A stretch of 64,000 nucleotides of DNA, from positions 532,582-596,581 of the forward strand of contig NZ_JABBGE010000006.1 of the NCBI RefSeq assembly GCF_012927245.1, in the 5' to 3' direction. Numbering within the stretch: position 1 is the stretch's first letter; the number at the start of each line of letters is the position of its first letter. Origin of the DNA: Streptomyces sp. R302. GTDB lineage: Bacteria; Actinomycetota; Actinomycetes; Streptomycetales; Streptomycetaceae. Below are positions 1 through 22,162 of the stretch, one piece after another. Both the position numbers and the translations under genes were made by a program. Below the pieces are notes generated by a model, which was not told the DNA's origin, did no database searches, and saw only the letters and a program-made list of their open reading frames with translations.

Positions 1-13969
<13,969 letters not shown>

Positions 13970-14024
13970 CGTCCGTTGTGCCTTTCCCTGGCGGTGCGGA
14001 GGTGTGGCGGTGCGGGGCGGGGAG

Positions 14025-15086
14025 CTACTTGACGGCCGTCAGCAGCGGCTCGATCTCGTCGATGGCGTAGGGGATCGACAGGACCGTGTTGAAGGAGAAC
14101 GCGGCGCCGATGTCCGGGCCCTGGTAGGGCACGAACAGGTCGCGCTTCTCCTGGTGGACGTCGAGCTTCTTGTAGAGCGGTTCGGCCTTGATCCGGTCGT
14201 TGGCGTCGGTGCTGGAGGTGACCCAGACGAGCCGGTCGACGTCGAGGACGTTCAGCTTCTCGGCGCTGAGCTCGGCGACGTTCCAGCCGGGCTTGGCGAG
14301 GGTGTCGATCTCGGGCTTCGCCTTGAAGCCGAGCTCCTTGAAGAAGATCGCCTTCGGGTCGGTCTTCGTGAACGCCGAGTACGTGCCGGCCTCGAAGCTG
14401 TCGGCGACGACGAGGGTCTTGTCCGCCCACTCGGGGTGCTTGGCGCGAGCGGCCTCGAAGCGGGCGTCGATGCCGGCGATCAGCTTCTCGGTCTCGGCCG
14501 ACTTGCCGAGGGACCTGCCGATCTGACGTGTCATCACCTGCCAGGAGGCGCCGTAGTCGGGGACGCCCTGGGGCTGGGCGACGACCTTGGTGAACTTCGA
14601 GAGCGTGTCGTACTGCTCCTTCTTCATGCCGGAGTACTGCGCGATGACGAGGTCCGGCTCGAGCGCCGCGATCTTCTCGATGTTGTACTCGTCGCGCTCA
14701 CCGACGATCTGCGGCTTCGCGGACCCCCACTTGTCCTTCGTCCACGGCCACTTGCCGTACGGGTCCTCCTTGAACCAGTCCACGGCCCCGACCGGCTTGA
14801 TCCCGAGCGCGAGGACGGCGTCCTGGTCGGAGAGGCCCAGCGTGACGACCCGCTGCGGCTCCTTGTCGATGGTCGTGGTGCCGTACTTGTGCCGCACCGT
14901 CACCGGGAAGGCGGCGGACGTCCCGCCCCCGCCGGCCGTGGCCTCCGGCTTCGCCTCGGGCTTCGCCTCGGTCTTCTCCGGGCCGCTCCCGCAGGCGGAC
15001 AGGGCGAGCGCGGCGACCGTGGCGACGGCGAGGTGCGGCAGGTGTCTGAGGGACCGCTTCGGAGCGGGGCGCGTACCAGTGGACAC
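14025..15086 (-). CDS. Fe-siderophore ABC substrate-binding lipoprotein
   Basis: Encodes 353 residues from GTG 15086, with RBS AAAGGA upstream. The N-terminus is a lipoprotein signal: basic residues 8-15, a hydrophobic core, and the lipobox LSAC at about residue 31, followed by a charged low-complexity linker of KPEA units. The rest is a class III periplasmic-binding fold of the FepB/BtuF type, with the typical opening PQRVVTLGLSDQDAVLALG and the later PDLVIAQYSG segment. It lies between the hydroxylase and NRPS genes on the same strand, so it probably binds the ferric form of the peptide made here and hands it to the FecCD permeases at 20054-22960. The ligand is inferred from context. It is one of two binding proteins at this locus. 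Confidence 0.5.
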   Translation of the reverse strand: MSTGTRPAPKRSLRHLPHLAVATVAALALSACGSGPEKTEAKPEAKPEATAGGGGTSAAFPVTVRHKYGTTTIDKEPQRVVTLGLSDQDAVLALGIKPVGAVDWFKEDPYGKWPWTKDKWGSAKPQIVGERDEYNIEKIAALEPDLVIAQYSGMKKEQYDTLSKFTKVVAQPQGVPDYGASWQVMTRQIGRSLGKSAETEKLIAGIDARFEAARAKHPEWADKTLVVADSFEAGTYSAFTKTDPKAIFFKELGFKAKPEIDTLAKPGWNVAELSAEKLNVLDVDRLVWVTSSTDANDRIKAEPLYKKLDVHQEKRDLFVPYQGPDIGAAFSFNTVLSIPYAIDEIEPLLTAVK

Positions 15087-15207
15087 AGTCGTTCCTTTCG
15101 GGGGATCTCACAGTGCGTGCCACGCTCGCCGGGCGCGACGGCGCCGCCCGACGGGCGTGGCGGGTGGGGGCTCGACCAGGACGCGAAGTCCCGGCGGCGG
15201 AAGGGCT

Positions 15208-16563
15208 CTAGCGCGCCGAGCCGATGCCGTCGGCGACCGGCCGGGCCACGCCGCCCCGCACCGCCGCCGGCCCCCGGGCGAGGATGGAGTCGAGGATCTC
15301 GCCGACCCTGACGGCGGTGTTGGAGAGCAGGGACGACGTGATGCCGTGGGTGTGTTCGGTGCCGCCCTGGAGGTAGATGCCGCAGCGCAGTTCGGGACCG
15401 GTCGTGAGCCGGTAGTCGCGCTCGACACGGATGCGTCCCTCCTCGTCGCGGTGGCAGTGGTCGGCGACCGGGCCGAGCAGTCCGACGGGGTCGGCGGGGC
15501 GGTAGCCGGTCGCGTACACGACGACGTCGGCGTCCAGGACGGTCTCCTCGCCGGTCACCAGGGAGGTGACGGTGGCGTGGACCCTGTCGCCGCTCTCCTC
15601 GACGCCGGTGAGCCGGGAGACGTTGAGGAAGCGGAGGCGTTCGGTGCCGAGGACCTTCTCCTGGTACGCCTGCCGGTAGAGGTCGTCGATCAGGTCGACG
15701 TCGACGACCGAGTAGTTGGTGTTGCCGTGATAGTCCATCAGTTTGCGCTTCACGTCGCCGGGGGCCGTGAAGTACTCGTCGACGGCGTCCGGGTCGAAGA
15801 TGCGGTTGGCGAAGCCGCTGTCGTCCGCGGGGCTGTAGCCGTAGCGGGAGAAGACGGCGCACACCTCGGCGCCGGGGAAGCGGCGGTGCAGGTACGCGAC
15901 GTTCTCGGCCGCGCTCTGCCCGGCGCCGACGACGACGAAGCGGGTGGGTTCCGTGCCGTCCAGGGCGTCGACCTTCGTGAGCAGCTCGGAGTTGTGCCAC
16001 ACGCGGTCGGTGCGGGCGACGCCCTCGGGCATCAGTGGCCGCAGTCCCGTGCCGATCACGAGGTTCCGGGCCCGGTGGACCACGGTCTCGGTGCCGGTGC
16101 GGGCGGTGACGTCGAGGTATGCGACGACGCCGTCGCGGACGACGGGTTCGACGGCGACGACCTCGTGGCCGTAGGAGACCATGTCGTCGACCTTGGCCGC
16201 CGCCCACTCGAAGTAGTCGTGGAACTCGACGCGCAGCGGGAAGAGGTTCTTGTGGTTGACGAAGTCGATCAGCCGGCCCTTGCTGCGCAGGTAGCAGAGG
16301 AAGCTGTACTCGCTGGCCGGATTCCGCAGCGTCACCAGGTCCTTGAGGAAGGAGACCTGCATGGTGGCGTCGTCGATCAGCATGCCGCGGTGCCAGCCGA
16401 AGCCCGGCTGCCGCTCGAAGAAGTGCGCGGTGACGGCCTCCTGCCTCCCGACGCGGGCGTTGTGCTCGCTGAGCGCCAGCGCCATGGCCACATTGGACGG
16501 CCCGAAGCCGATGCCTATGAGGTCGTGGACCAGAGGGGCGTCGCCAGGAAGACCCTGAGACAT
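15208..16563 (-). CDS. L-ornithine N5-monooxygenase (CchB-like)
   Basis: Encodes 451 residues from ATG 16563, RBS GGGAGTGAC. Flavin-dependent N-hydroxylating monooxygenases of the SidA/PvdA/CchB family hydroxylate the side-chain amine of free ornithine or lysine using NADPH and oxygen, making the hydroxamate precursor. Visible motifs are the FAD loop GIGFGPSN (residues 17-24), the substrate-side segment FGWHRGMLIDDATMQVSFLKDL, the NADPH loop GAGQSAAE (about 217), and the ATGYR motif near 350. The A3 hydroxyornithine code of the NRPS and the adjacent formyltransferase point to ornithine rather than lysine. It is the first gene of the leftward operon, with an iron box 33 bp upstream of its start, so expression should rise when iron is scarce. 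Confidence 0.5.
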   Translation of the reverse strand: MSQGLPGDAPLVHDLIGIGFGPSNVAMALALSEHNARVGRQEAVTAHFFERQPGFGWHRGMLIDDATMQVSFLKDLVTLRNPASEYSFLCYLRSKGRLIDFVNHKNLFPLRVEFHDYFEWAAAKVDDMVSYGHEVVAVEPVVRDGVVAYLDVTARTGTETVVHRARNLVIGTGLRPLMPEGVARTDRVWHNSELLTKVDALDGTEPTRFVVVGAGQSAAENVAYLHRRFPGAEVCAVFSRYGYSPADDSGFANRIFDPDAVDEYFTAPGDVKRKLMDYHGNTNYSVVDVDLIDDLYRQAYQEKVLGTERLRFLNVSRLTGVEESGDRVHATVTSLVTGEETVLDADVVVYATGYRPADPVGLLGPVADHCHRDEEGRIRVERDYRLTTGPELRCGIYLQGGTEHTHGITSSLLSNTAVRVGEILDSILARGPAAVRGGVARPVADGIGSAR

Positions 16564-16595
16564 GTCACTCCCATCGTGCGTGAGCCGGCTGGAAC

Positions 16596-16614
16596 TTAGG
16601 TAAAGCTAACCTGA
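16596..16614. promoter_or_regulatory. Iron box (DmdR1/IdeR type)
   Basis: TTAGGTAAAGCTAACCTGA agrees at 16 of 19 positions, by hand count, with the actinobacterial iron box TTAGGTTAGGCTAACCTAA. It lies 33 bp before the hydroxylase start and is the best of the four boxes here. DmdR1 with bound Fe(II) should repress the leftward biosynthetic operon. Confidence 0.5.
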
Positions 16615-16700
16615 CCTGCGTTGGACTGTCGACGGGACAAACCGGACAGCTGACGGAGGCTCACCCCTCAACTGGCCGAAAAACATTGGGTATTGAAATG

Positions 16701-16719
16701 TTAGGTAAGCCTTGCTTTA
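16701..16719. promoter_or_regulatory. Iron box, weaker match
   Basis: TTAGGTAAGCCTTGCTTTA matches the iron-box consensus at 13 of 19 positions, mostly in the left half. It lies 39 bp before the formyltransferase start and should control the rightward transcript. Confidence 0.5.
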
Positions 16720-16757
16720 CTTGCCGCCGTCATTCGCTCTTCCGAGGAGGAACCCTC

Positions 16758-17705
16758 ATGCGGGTCGTCATGTTCGGTTACCAGACGTGGGGTCACCGCA
16801 CCCTGAAAGCACTCCTGGAGTCCGAGCACGACGTCGTGATGGTCGTGACGCACCCCAGGAGCGAGCACGCCTACGAGAAGATCTGGAGCGACTCGGTCGC
16901 CGACCTGGCCGAGGAGCACGGCGTCCCCGTCGCCATCCGCAACCGGCCGGACGACGAGGAGCTGTTCGACCTCCTCAAGGCCGCCGATCCGGACATCATC
17001 GTCGCCAACAACTGGCGTACCTGGATCCCGCCGCGCGTCTACTCGCTGCCCCGTCACGGCACGCTGAACGTCCACGACTCCCTCCTGCCGAAGTACGCCG
17101 GCTTCTCCCCCCTCATCTGGGCCCTCATCAACGGCGAACGGGAAGTCGGCGTGACGGCCCACCTGATGGACGAGGTGCTCGACGCCGGCGACATCGTGGA
17201 CCAGCGCGCGGTCACCGTGGAGCCCACCGACACGGCCACCGACCTCTTCCACAAGACCGTCGACCTCATCGCCCCCGTCACCATCGGCGCGCTCGCCCGG
17301 ATCGCCGCCGGGGAGACCGAGTTCACCAAGCAGGACCGCTCCCGGGCCAGCTTCTTCCACAAGCGCGCCGAGGAGGACATCCGCATCGACTGGGACTGGC
17401 CGGCCGAGGTCCTGGAGCGCCTGGTCCGCGCCCAGTCCGCGCCGTACCCCAGCGCCTTCACCTTCCACCGGGGCAAGCGCCTGGAGATCCTCTCCGCCGT
17501 GGTGTCGGAGGGCCGCTACGGCGGCACCCCCGGCCGCGTCTTCTACCGCGAGGGCGACGGCGTCGTGATCGTCGCCGGAGCCGACGCCCGCACGGGCCGC
17601 AACCACGGCCTCGCCCTCACCCGCGTACGGACGGAGGACGGCCGCGAGCTGCCCGCCGCCGAGTACTTCACCTCCATGGGCGGGTACCTCACCTCCCGGC
17701 CGTGA
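16758..17705 (+). CDS. Hydroxyornithine formyltransferase (CchA-like)
   Basis: Encodes 315 residues. I start at ATG 16758 because it has a strong RBS GAGGAGG; the frame stays open further upstream but runs through the iron box. The N-terminal two thirds is a formyltetrahydrofolate-dependent formyltransferase domain (PurN/Fmt fold) with the catalytic stretch LNVHDSLLPKYAG near 98-110 and a conserved Asp in DEVLDAGDIVDQR near 139. The C-terminal third is the Fmt-type C-terminal domain. CchA homologues transfer a formyl group to N5-hydroxyornithine to give the formyl-hydroxamate of coelichelin. Its place divergent from the ornithine hydroxylase and beside the NRPS supports that role. Its C-terminal domain is nearly duplicated in the next gene. 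Confidence 0.5.
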   Translation: MRVVMFGYQTWGHRTLKALLESEHDVVMVVTHPRSEHAYEKIWSDSVADLAEEHGVPVAIRNRPDDEELFDLLKAADPDIIVANNWRTWIPPRVYSLPRHGTLNVHDSLLPKYAGFSPLIWALINGEREVGVTAHLMDEVLDAGDIVDQRAVTVEPTDTATDLFHKTVDLIAPVTIGALARIAAGETEFTKQDRSRASFFHKRAEEDIRIDWDWPAEVLERLVRAQSAPYPSAFTFHRGKRLEILSAVVSEGRYGGTPGRVFYREGDGVVIVAGADARTGRNHGLALTRVRTEDGRELPAAEYFTSMGGYLTSRP

Positions 17706-17772
17706 GCCCGCGCGTACGACACGACCGGGCCGGATGGACCTCACCCGCGCGGTGAGCAAGGGGGAACAACGT

Positions 17773-18786
17773 ATGGAACGGCCGGTCGTCTCCGGCACCG
17801 CGTGCGACGCGTCCGGAGCGAGGTTCACCGTCGTCGGCATCTCGAACACGCCCACGACCGACTGGGCCGAGGTCTTCAGAGCACTGGCGGGCACCGACCT
17901 CACACTCGTGGGGGACCCGCCGGCCCCCGCGGGCCCGCCCCGCCTGAGCATGACGCCGCCGAGCGTGCTCGACCTCAACGCGTACCTCATGTACGCGATC
18001 GGCAAGGCCGCGCGCCGCCGGCTCACCGAGCGACTGGCCGCCCACAACCTGCGGTTGTGGCACCTCACCGTCATGGCGATGGTGGCCGACCTGGGCCCGC
18101 AGATGAAGACGCTCCTCGCCGCCCGGCTCGACATGAACTCCAGCGACCTGGTGAAGATCGTCAACGACCTGGTGCGGACGGGCCACGTCGACTGCGCCCG
18201 GGATCCGGTCAACCGCCGCAGGATCCTCGTCCGCCTGACCCCCGAGGGCAGGGCCTACCTCGACCTCCTCAACGCGGACATCGCCGCCACGGACGACGAG
18301 GTCCTGGCCCCCCTCGGCCCGGACGAACGCGAGGTCCTCGCCTCCCTGCTCCGCCGGGTCCACCACCACCTCGAACCGGGCCCGGCCGGCACCGTCCACC
18401 ACGAGACGGCGCGATTCGCGCAGGTCCCGCCGAGCGGCTCCGACGAGGACGGACGCATCGACTGGACGCGCTCCGCGGCGGAGATCGCCGGCTTCGTCGA
18501 GACCCGGCGCCCGCCGCGCCCCCACGCCTTCACGCACCACGCCGGCCGGCGGCTCGACGTCCTCGCGGCGACGGTCTCCCGGGGCCTGTACTCCGGCGAG
18601 CCGGGCCACGTCCACCACCACGAGGACGAAGGCGTGGTCGTCGTCACCGGCGCCGACCACCTCGGCGGCGGCAGACCCGGTCTCGTCCTGCACCGCGTAC
18701 GGAACGAACACGGCGCGGAGTTCAGGGCCGAGGAGTACTTCACCCGGGGAGGGACGGGACCCGGACACTTGGATGGCCCCGGATGA
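17773..18786 (+). CDS. MarR-type regulator fused to a formyltransferase C-terminal domain
   Basis: Encodes 337 residues. I prefer ATG 17773, 8 bp after AAGGGGG, over the in-frame ATG 17734, which has no RBS. Residues 1-60 are unassigned. Residues 65-200 look like a MarR winged helix: dimerisation helices, LGPQMKTLLAARLDMNSSDLVKIVNDLVRTG as the helix-turn-helix and DPVNRRRILVRLTPEG as the wing. Residues about 225-330 align without large gaps to the C-terminal domain of the adjacent formyltransferase, sharing RIDW, AFT-H-G-RL, PG-V, VV-V-GAD, GL-L-RVR and EYFT. The catalytic formyltransferase domain is absent. I infer that the C-terminal domain now senses a ligand, perhaps a pathway intermediate, and adjusts siderophore gene expression. 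It follows the formyltransferase by 67 bp, probably in one transcript. Confidence 0.5.
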   Translation: MERPVVSGTACDASGARFTVVGISNTPTTDWAEVFRALAGTDLTLVGDPPAPAGPPRLSMTPPSVLDLNAYLMYAIGKAARRRLTERLAAHNLRLWHLTVMAMVADLGPQMKTLLAARLDMNSSDLVKIVNDLVRTGHVDCARDPVNRRRILVRLTPEGRAYLDLLNADIAATDDEVLAPLGPDEREVLASLLRRVHHHLEPGPAGTVHHETARFAQVPPSGSDEDGRIDWTRSAAEIAGFVETRRPPRPHAFTHHAGRRLDVLAATVSRGLYSGEPGHVHHHEDEGVVVVTGADHLGGGRPGLVLHRVRNEHGAEFRAEEYFTRGGTGPGHLDGPG

Positions 18787-18806
18787 GGGCCCCGGACATG
18801 GGGCCC
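18787..18806 (+). terminator. Hairpin after the MarR-fusion gene
   Basis: A perfect 7-bp stem GGGCCCC/GGGGCCC with loop GGACAT starts right after the stop codon. There is no U-tract, as is usual in Streptomyces. The gene on the other side is convergent. Confidence 0.5.
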
Positions 18807-18922
18807 GGATCGGGAAGGGAGGCGGGGTCCGGACGGCCTGGGTTCGCACCTGTCGACACACGGACGACGGCGCGTCCGGCCCTCCGGCGCGGAGGGGCGG
18901 ACGCGCGACCGGTACGGAGGGA

Positions 18923-19921
18923 CTACTCGGCCGGGTCGACCTGGAAGATCTTCGCCATGTCGTCGAGGACGACGTCGGCACCCTGGAGGGAGACGGACGT
19001 CATCCAGATCTCGTCCTTGACCTCGTGGACGTCGCCGTTCTTCACCGCGGCCAGACGGCTCCACAGCGGGTTGGCGAGGAACTTGGCCTTGCGCTCCTCG
19101 CCGCCGGAGAAGGAGCTGTAGAAGACGACGTCGGCGTCGGCCTGGGCGATCTGCTCCTCACTGATCTCCAGGTTGAACTTCTCGGTGTCCCGCTGGTTCT
19201 CGGGCCGGGCCAGGCCCATGTCCTGGAGGATGATGCCGCTGAAGCTCTTCGGCAGGTAGATGCGCGTGGGGCCGTCGACGAAGCGCACGATGGAGACGGT
19301 GGGGTTCTTCTTCTTGGCGTTGATCGCGGCGCCGACCTTCTTCGCCCGGGTCTCGTACGCGGTGAGCTTCGCCTTGGCCTTCTCCTCCTCGCCGAGCGCC
19401 GTGCCGAGGAGGGTGACGTTGTCCTTCCACAGCGGGCCGGTGGTCTTGACGAAGACGGTGGGGGCGATCTGCTCCAGCTGCTCGTACAGGTCCTCGTGAC
19501 GGACCGTGGCGGAGACGATCAGGTCCGGCTTGAGGGCCGCGATGGCCTCCAGGTTGGGGCTGTCGAGCGGGCCGACGTCCTTGGTGTCCTTGACCGCGTC
19601 GCCGAGGTAGGGCGGGAAGCCGGTCTGGTCGCGGTAGGAGCCGATGCCGCCGACGAGCTTGCCGTCGAGGGCGACGACGGCCTCGACGAGGCTGTTGTCC
19701 AGGGCCACGACGCGCTGCGGCTTGGCCTTGATCTCGGTACTGCCCTTGTCGTGCCGGACGGTACGGGGGAAGCCCGCGGCCTTCTCGGCCGTGGCCGCCG
19801 TGCCGTCGGAGGACTTCGGCTCGGTGCCCGATCCGCCGCAGGCGGAGAGGCCGGCCGCGAGGGCCGCGGTGAGCAGGAGCGCGCCGATCCGGCCACGGCG
19901 TGCGGGGTTGCGGGTGAACAT
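18923..19921 (-). CDS. Second Fe-siderophore-binding lipoprotein
   Basis: Encodes 332 residues from ATG 19921, preceded by GGGGAG; an upstream in-frame TTG at 19951 lacks an RBS and lies in the iron box. A signal peptide with lipobox LSAC ends near residue 24, followed by a Ser/Gly/Lys linker and a FecB/FatB-like binding fold (VRHDKGSTEIKAKPQRVVALD). It differs clearly from the binding protein at 14025-15086, so the two may take different ligands or chelation states. It is divergent from the permease genes, and the shared promoter region has two iron boxes, so it is the most likely partner of this FecCD transporter. Confidence 0.5.
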   Translation of the reverse strand: MFTRNPARRGRIGALLLTAALAAGLSACGGSGTEPKSSDGTAATAEKAAGFPRTVRHDKGSTEIKAKPQRVVALDNSLVEAVVALDGKLVGGIGSYRDQTGFPPYLGDAVKDTKDVGPLDSPNLEAIAALKPDLIVSATVRHEDLYEQLEQIAPTVFVKTTGPLWKDNVTLLGTALGEEEKAKAKLTAYETRAKKVGAAINAKKKNPTVSIVRFVDGPTRIYLPKSFSGIILQDMGLARPENQRDTEKFNLEISEEQIAQADADVVFYSSFSGGEERKAKFLANPLWSRLAAVKNGDVHEVKDEIWMTSVSLQGADVVLDDMAKIFQVDPAE

Positions 19922-19943
19922 GGAACTCCCCAGAGCGGTTGGG

Positions 19944-19962
19944 TTAGGCAAGCCTTACTTTA
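19944..19962. promoter_or_regulatory. Iron box upstream of the second binding protein
   Basis: TTAGGCAAGCCTTACTTTA matches the iron-box consensus at 13 of 19 positions. Its first 14 bases are nearly a perfect palindrome (TTAGGCAAGCCTTA). It lies 23 bp before the binding-protein start. Confidence 0.5.
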
Positions 19963-20029
19963 CTAATCCGGGGTGAGCATAGCCATGAGGTTCACAGGAG
20001 AACCACAGGGGGCGGCCGAATCTCGCCCC

Positions 20030-20048
20030 TTAGGTATGCCTTACCTTT
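20030..20048. promoter_or_regulatory. Iron box overlapping the permease promoter
   Basis: TTAGGTATGCCTTACCTTT matches the iron-box consensus at 13 of 19 positions. Its right end contains TACCTT, a plausible -10 element only five bases before the GTG start of the permease, so the repressor would cover the promoter directly. Confidence 0.5.
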
Positions 20049-20053
20049 GCTCC

Positions 20054-21115
20054 GTGTCCCTGACGCCCACCGCCAAGAGCGCGGAACTCCCCGCCCCCAC
20101 GGGCCCCCCGGGCACGCGCCCGGCCGTTCGATGGGCCGTACCGGCCGTCCTCGTCGCCGCGCTCACCGTCGTGGGCTGCGCCTCCCTCGCGATCGGCACC
20201 AAGGCCGTGCCCCTCGGCGACGTCCTCGCCGCGATCGGCGGCAGCACCGACGGCGACGCGGTCGTCGTACGGGAGTTGCGCATGCCCCGCACCCTCCTCG
20301 GGCTGATCGTCGGCCTTGCCCTCGGCGCGGCGGGCGCGGTCGCCCAGGAGATCACCCGCAACCCGCTCGGCGACCCGGGCCTCATCGGCGTGAGCGCCGG
20401 CGGGGCGTTCGCCGTGGCGGCGAGCATCGGCCTGCTCGGACTGACGAGTTCGTACGAGTACGTGTGGTTCGCCTTCCTCGGCGGCGCGCTCGCCGGCCTC
20501 CTCGCGTACCTGGTCGGCGGCACCGGGTACGGCGGCGCGACCCCCGCCAAACTCGCCCTGGCCGGGGCGGCCGTGACGGTCCTGCTCGAAGCCTTCACCA
20601 ACACCCTGGTCCTGCTCGACCTGCGCACCCTCGACCAGTACCGCTACTGGGCGATCGGCACCCTCGCCGGACGGGACGCGGCCATCGCCCTCCAGCTCCT
20701 GCCGTTCGTGGTCGCCGGCCTGGTCCTCGCGCTCGCCCTCAGCGGCCGGCTCAACGCCCTCGCCCTCGGCGACGACCTCGCCACCACCCTCGGCACCCGG
20801 GTCCGCGCCACCCGCGCCCTCGGCGGCCTCGCCGTCGTCCTGCTCACCGGCGCCGCCGTCGCCGCCGCCGGCCCCGTGACCTTCGTCGGCCTGGTCGTCC
20901 CCCATGTCGTCCGCGCCTTCACCGGGCCCGACGCCCGCTGGCTGGTGCCCTGTTCGGCCCTGGGCGGGGCCGTGCTCGTGCTTGCCTCGGACGTGATCGG
21001 CCGCATGGTGGCACGGCCGGGCGAGCTGGAGGCCGGAGTCGTCACCGCCCTCGTGGGGGCGCCGTTCCTGGCCGTCCTGGTCAAGCGCGGCAAGCTGAAG
21101 GAGCACACGCGATGA
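20054..21115 (+). CDS. FecCD-type siderophore permease 1
   Basis: Encodes 353 residues from GTG 20054; the frame is open upstream to 19973, but those codons cross the iron box. No RBS is present, so a leaderless transcript from the -10-like TACCTT is likely. The protein is a BtuC/FecCD-family ABC permease of about nine to ten membrane helices, with the family stretches LRMPRTLLGLIVGLALGAAG, GDPGLIGVSAGGAFAV and AAGPVTFVGLVVPHVVRAF. It should form a heterodimer in the cytoplasmic membrane with the next gene product and import the ferric siderophore. Its stop overlaps the next start (ATGA), so the two are translationally coupled. Confidence 0.5.
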   Translation: MSLTPTAKSAELPAPTGPPGTRPAVRWAVPAVLVAALTVVGCASLAIGTKAVPLGDVLAAIGGSTDGDAVVVRELRMPRTLLGLIVGLALGAAGAVAQEITRNPLGDPGLIGVSAGGAFAVAASIGLLGLTSSYEYVWFAFLGGALAGLLAYLVGGTGYGGATPAKLALAGAAVTVLLEAFTNTLVLLDLRTLDQYRYWAIGTLAGRDAAIALQLLPFVVAGLVLALALSGRLNALALGDDLATTLGTRVRATRALGGLAVVLLTGAAVAAAGPVTFVGLVVPHVVRAFTGPDARWLVPCSALGGAVLVLASDVIGRMVARPGELEAGVVTALVGAPFLAVLVKRGKLKEHTR

Positions 21116-22158
21116 AGTGGGAGATCGGCCCCTTCGGCATCCGGCTGCGCCCCCGTGTCGCCGTCACCACCGCCGCCCTCGCGCTGGCGGGGTTCGCCGC
21201 GCTGGTCGCCTCGGTGTCGCTCGGCACCTTCGCCCTACCCGTCGGCGACGTCCTGGGCGCCCTGTTCGGCACCGGTACGGGCGACGCCGACCTCATCGTC
21301 CATCAGCTGCGCCTGCCCCGCGCGCTCACCGCCGTGCTCGTGGGCGCCGCCTTCGGCGTCGCCGGCGCGGTCTACCAGGCCGTCACCCGCAACGCCCTGG
21401 CCAGCCCCGATCTGATCGGCATCTCCGCCGGCGCCGGCGCGGGCGCCGTCGGCGCCATCCTCATCGGCGGGGTCACCGCCGCCGGGGCGGGCACCTTCGG
21501 CGCCGTACCCCTCGGCGCCCTCGTCGGAGCCCTGGTCACCGCCACCGTGATCTACGCGCTCGCCTGGCGCGGCGGCACGATCACCGGCTACCGCTTCGTC
21601 CTCGTCGGCATCGCCGCCCACGGCACGCTCGCCGCGCTCACCCGCTGGATGCTCGTCCGCGCCGACATCGACCAGGCCTCCCGGGCCATGGTGTGGCTCA
21701 CCGGCAGCCTCAACGGCCGCTCCTACGACCACGTCCGGTGGGTCGGCCTCGCCCTGCTGCTCCTGGTGCCGCTCACGGTCGCCCTGGCCCGCGCGTACCA
21801 GCTCCTCCAGTTCGACGACGACACCGCCCTCGGCCTCGGCATCCCCATCGGACGCGCGCGCATCGCCCTGCTGGTCCTGGCCACCTGCCTGGCCGCGCTC
21901 GCCACGGCCGCCGCGGGGCCGGTCGCCTTCATCGCCCTGGGCGCGCCCCAGATCGCCCGCCGCCTCGCCGGCACCCCCGGCATCCCGCTGGTCCTCAGCG
22001 GACTCGCCGGCGCCGTCCTGCTGCTCCTCACCGACCTCGCCGCCCGCCTGGTCTTCTCCCCGACCGAACTCCCGGTCGGCATCGTCACCGGCGTCGTCGG
22101 CGCCCCGTACCTGCTGTTGCTGCTCGCCCGCGCCAACCGGGCCGGAAAGGGAGGCTGA
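21112..22158 (+). CDS. FecCD-type siderophore permease 2
   Basis: Encodes 348 residues from ATG 21112, overlapping the previous stop by 4 bp. It is the second FecCD half, with the same landmarks as its partner: LRLPRALTAVLVGAAFGVAG, ASPDLIGISAGAGAG and AAGPVAFIALGAPQIARRL. About ten hydrophobic segments are visible. The two permeases share the family pattern but are distinct, as in FepD/FepG or CchC/CchD pairs. The ATPase gene begins 4 bp downstream, so permease, permease and ATPase form one operon under the iron box at 20030. Confidence 0.5.
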   Translation: MKWEIGPFGIRLRPRVAVTTAALALAGFAALVASVSLGTFALPVGDVLGALFGTGTGDADLIVHQLRLPRALTAVLVGAAFGVAGAVYQAVTRNALASPDLIGISAGAGAGAVGAILIGGVTAAGAGTFGAVPLGALVGALVTATVIYALAWRGGTITGYRFVLVGIAAHGTLAALTRWMLVRADIDQASRAMVWLTGSLNGRSYDHVRWVGLALLLLVPLTVALARAYQLLQFDDDTALGLGIPIGRARIALLVLATCLAALATAAAGPVAFIALGAPQIARRLAGTPGIPLVLSGLAGAVLLLLTDLAARLVFSPTELPVGIVTGVVGAPYLLLLLARANRAGKGG

Positions 22159-22162
22159 CCCC

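Noticed and set aside
17734..17772. Upstream start for the MarR-fusion gene
   Set aside because: ATG 17734 has no RBS, whereas ATG 17773 follows AAGGGGG at a good distance.
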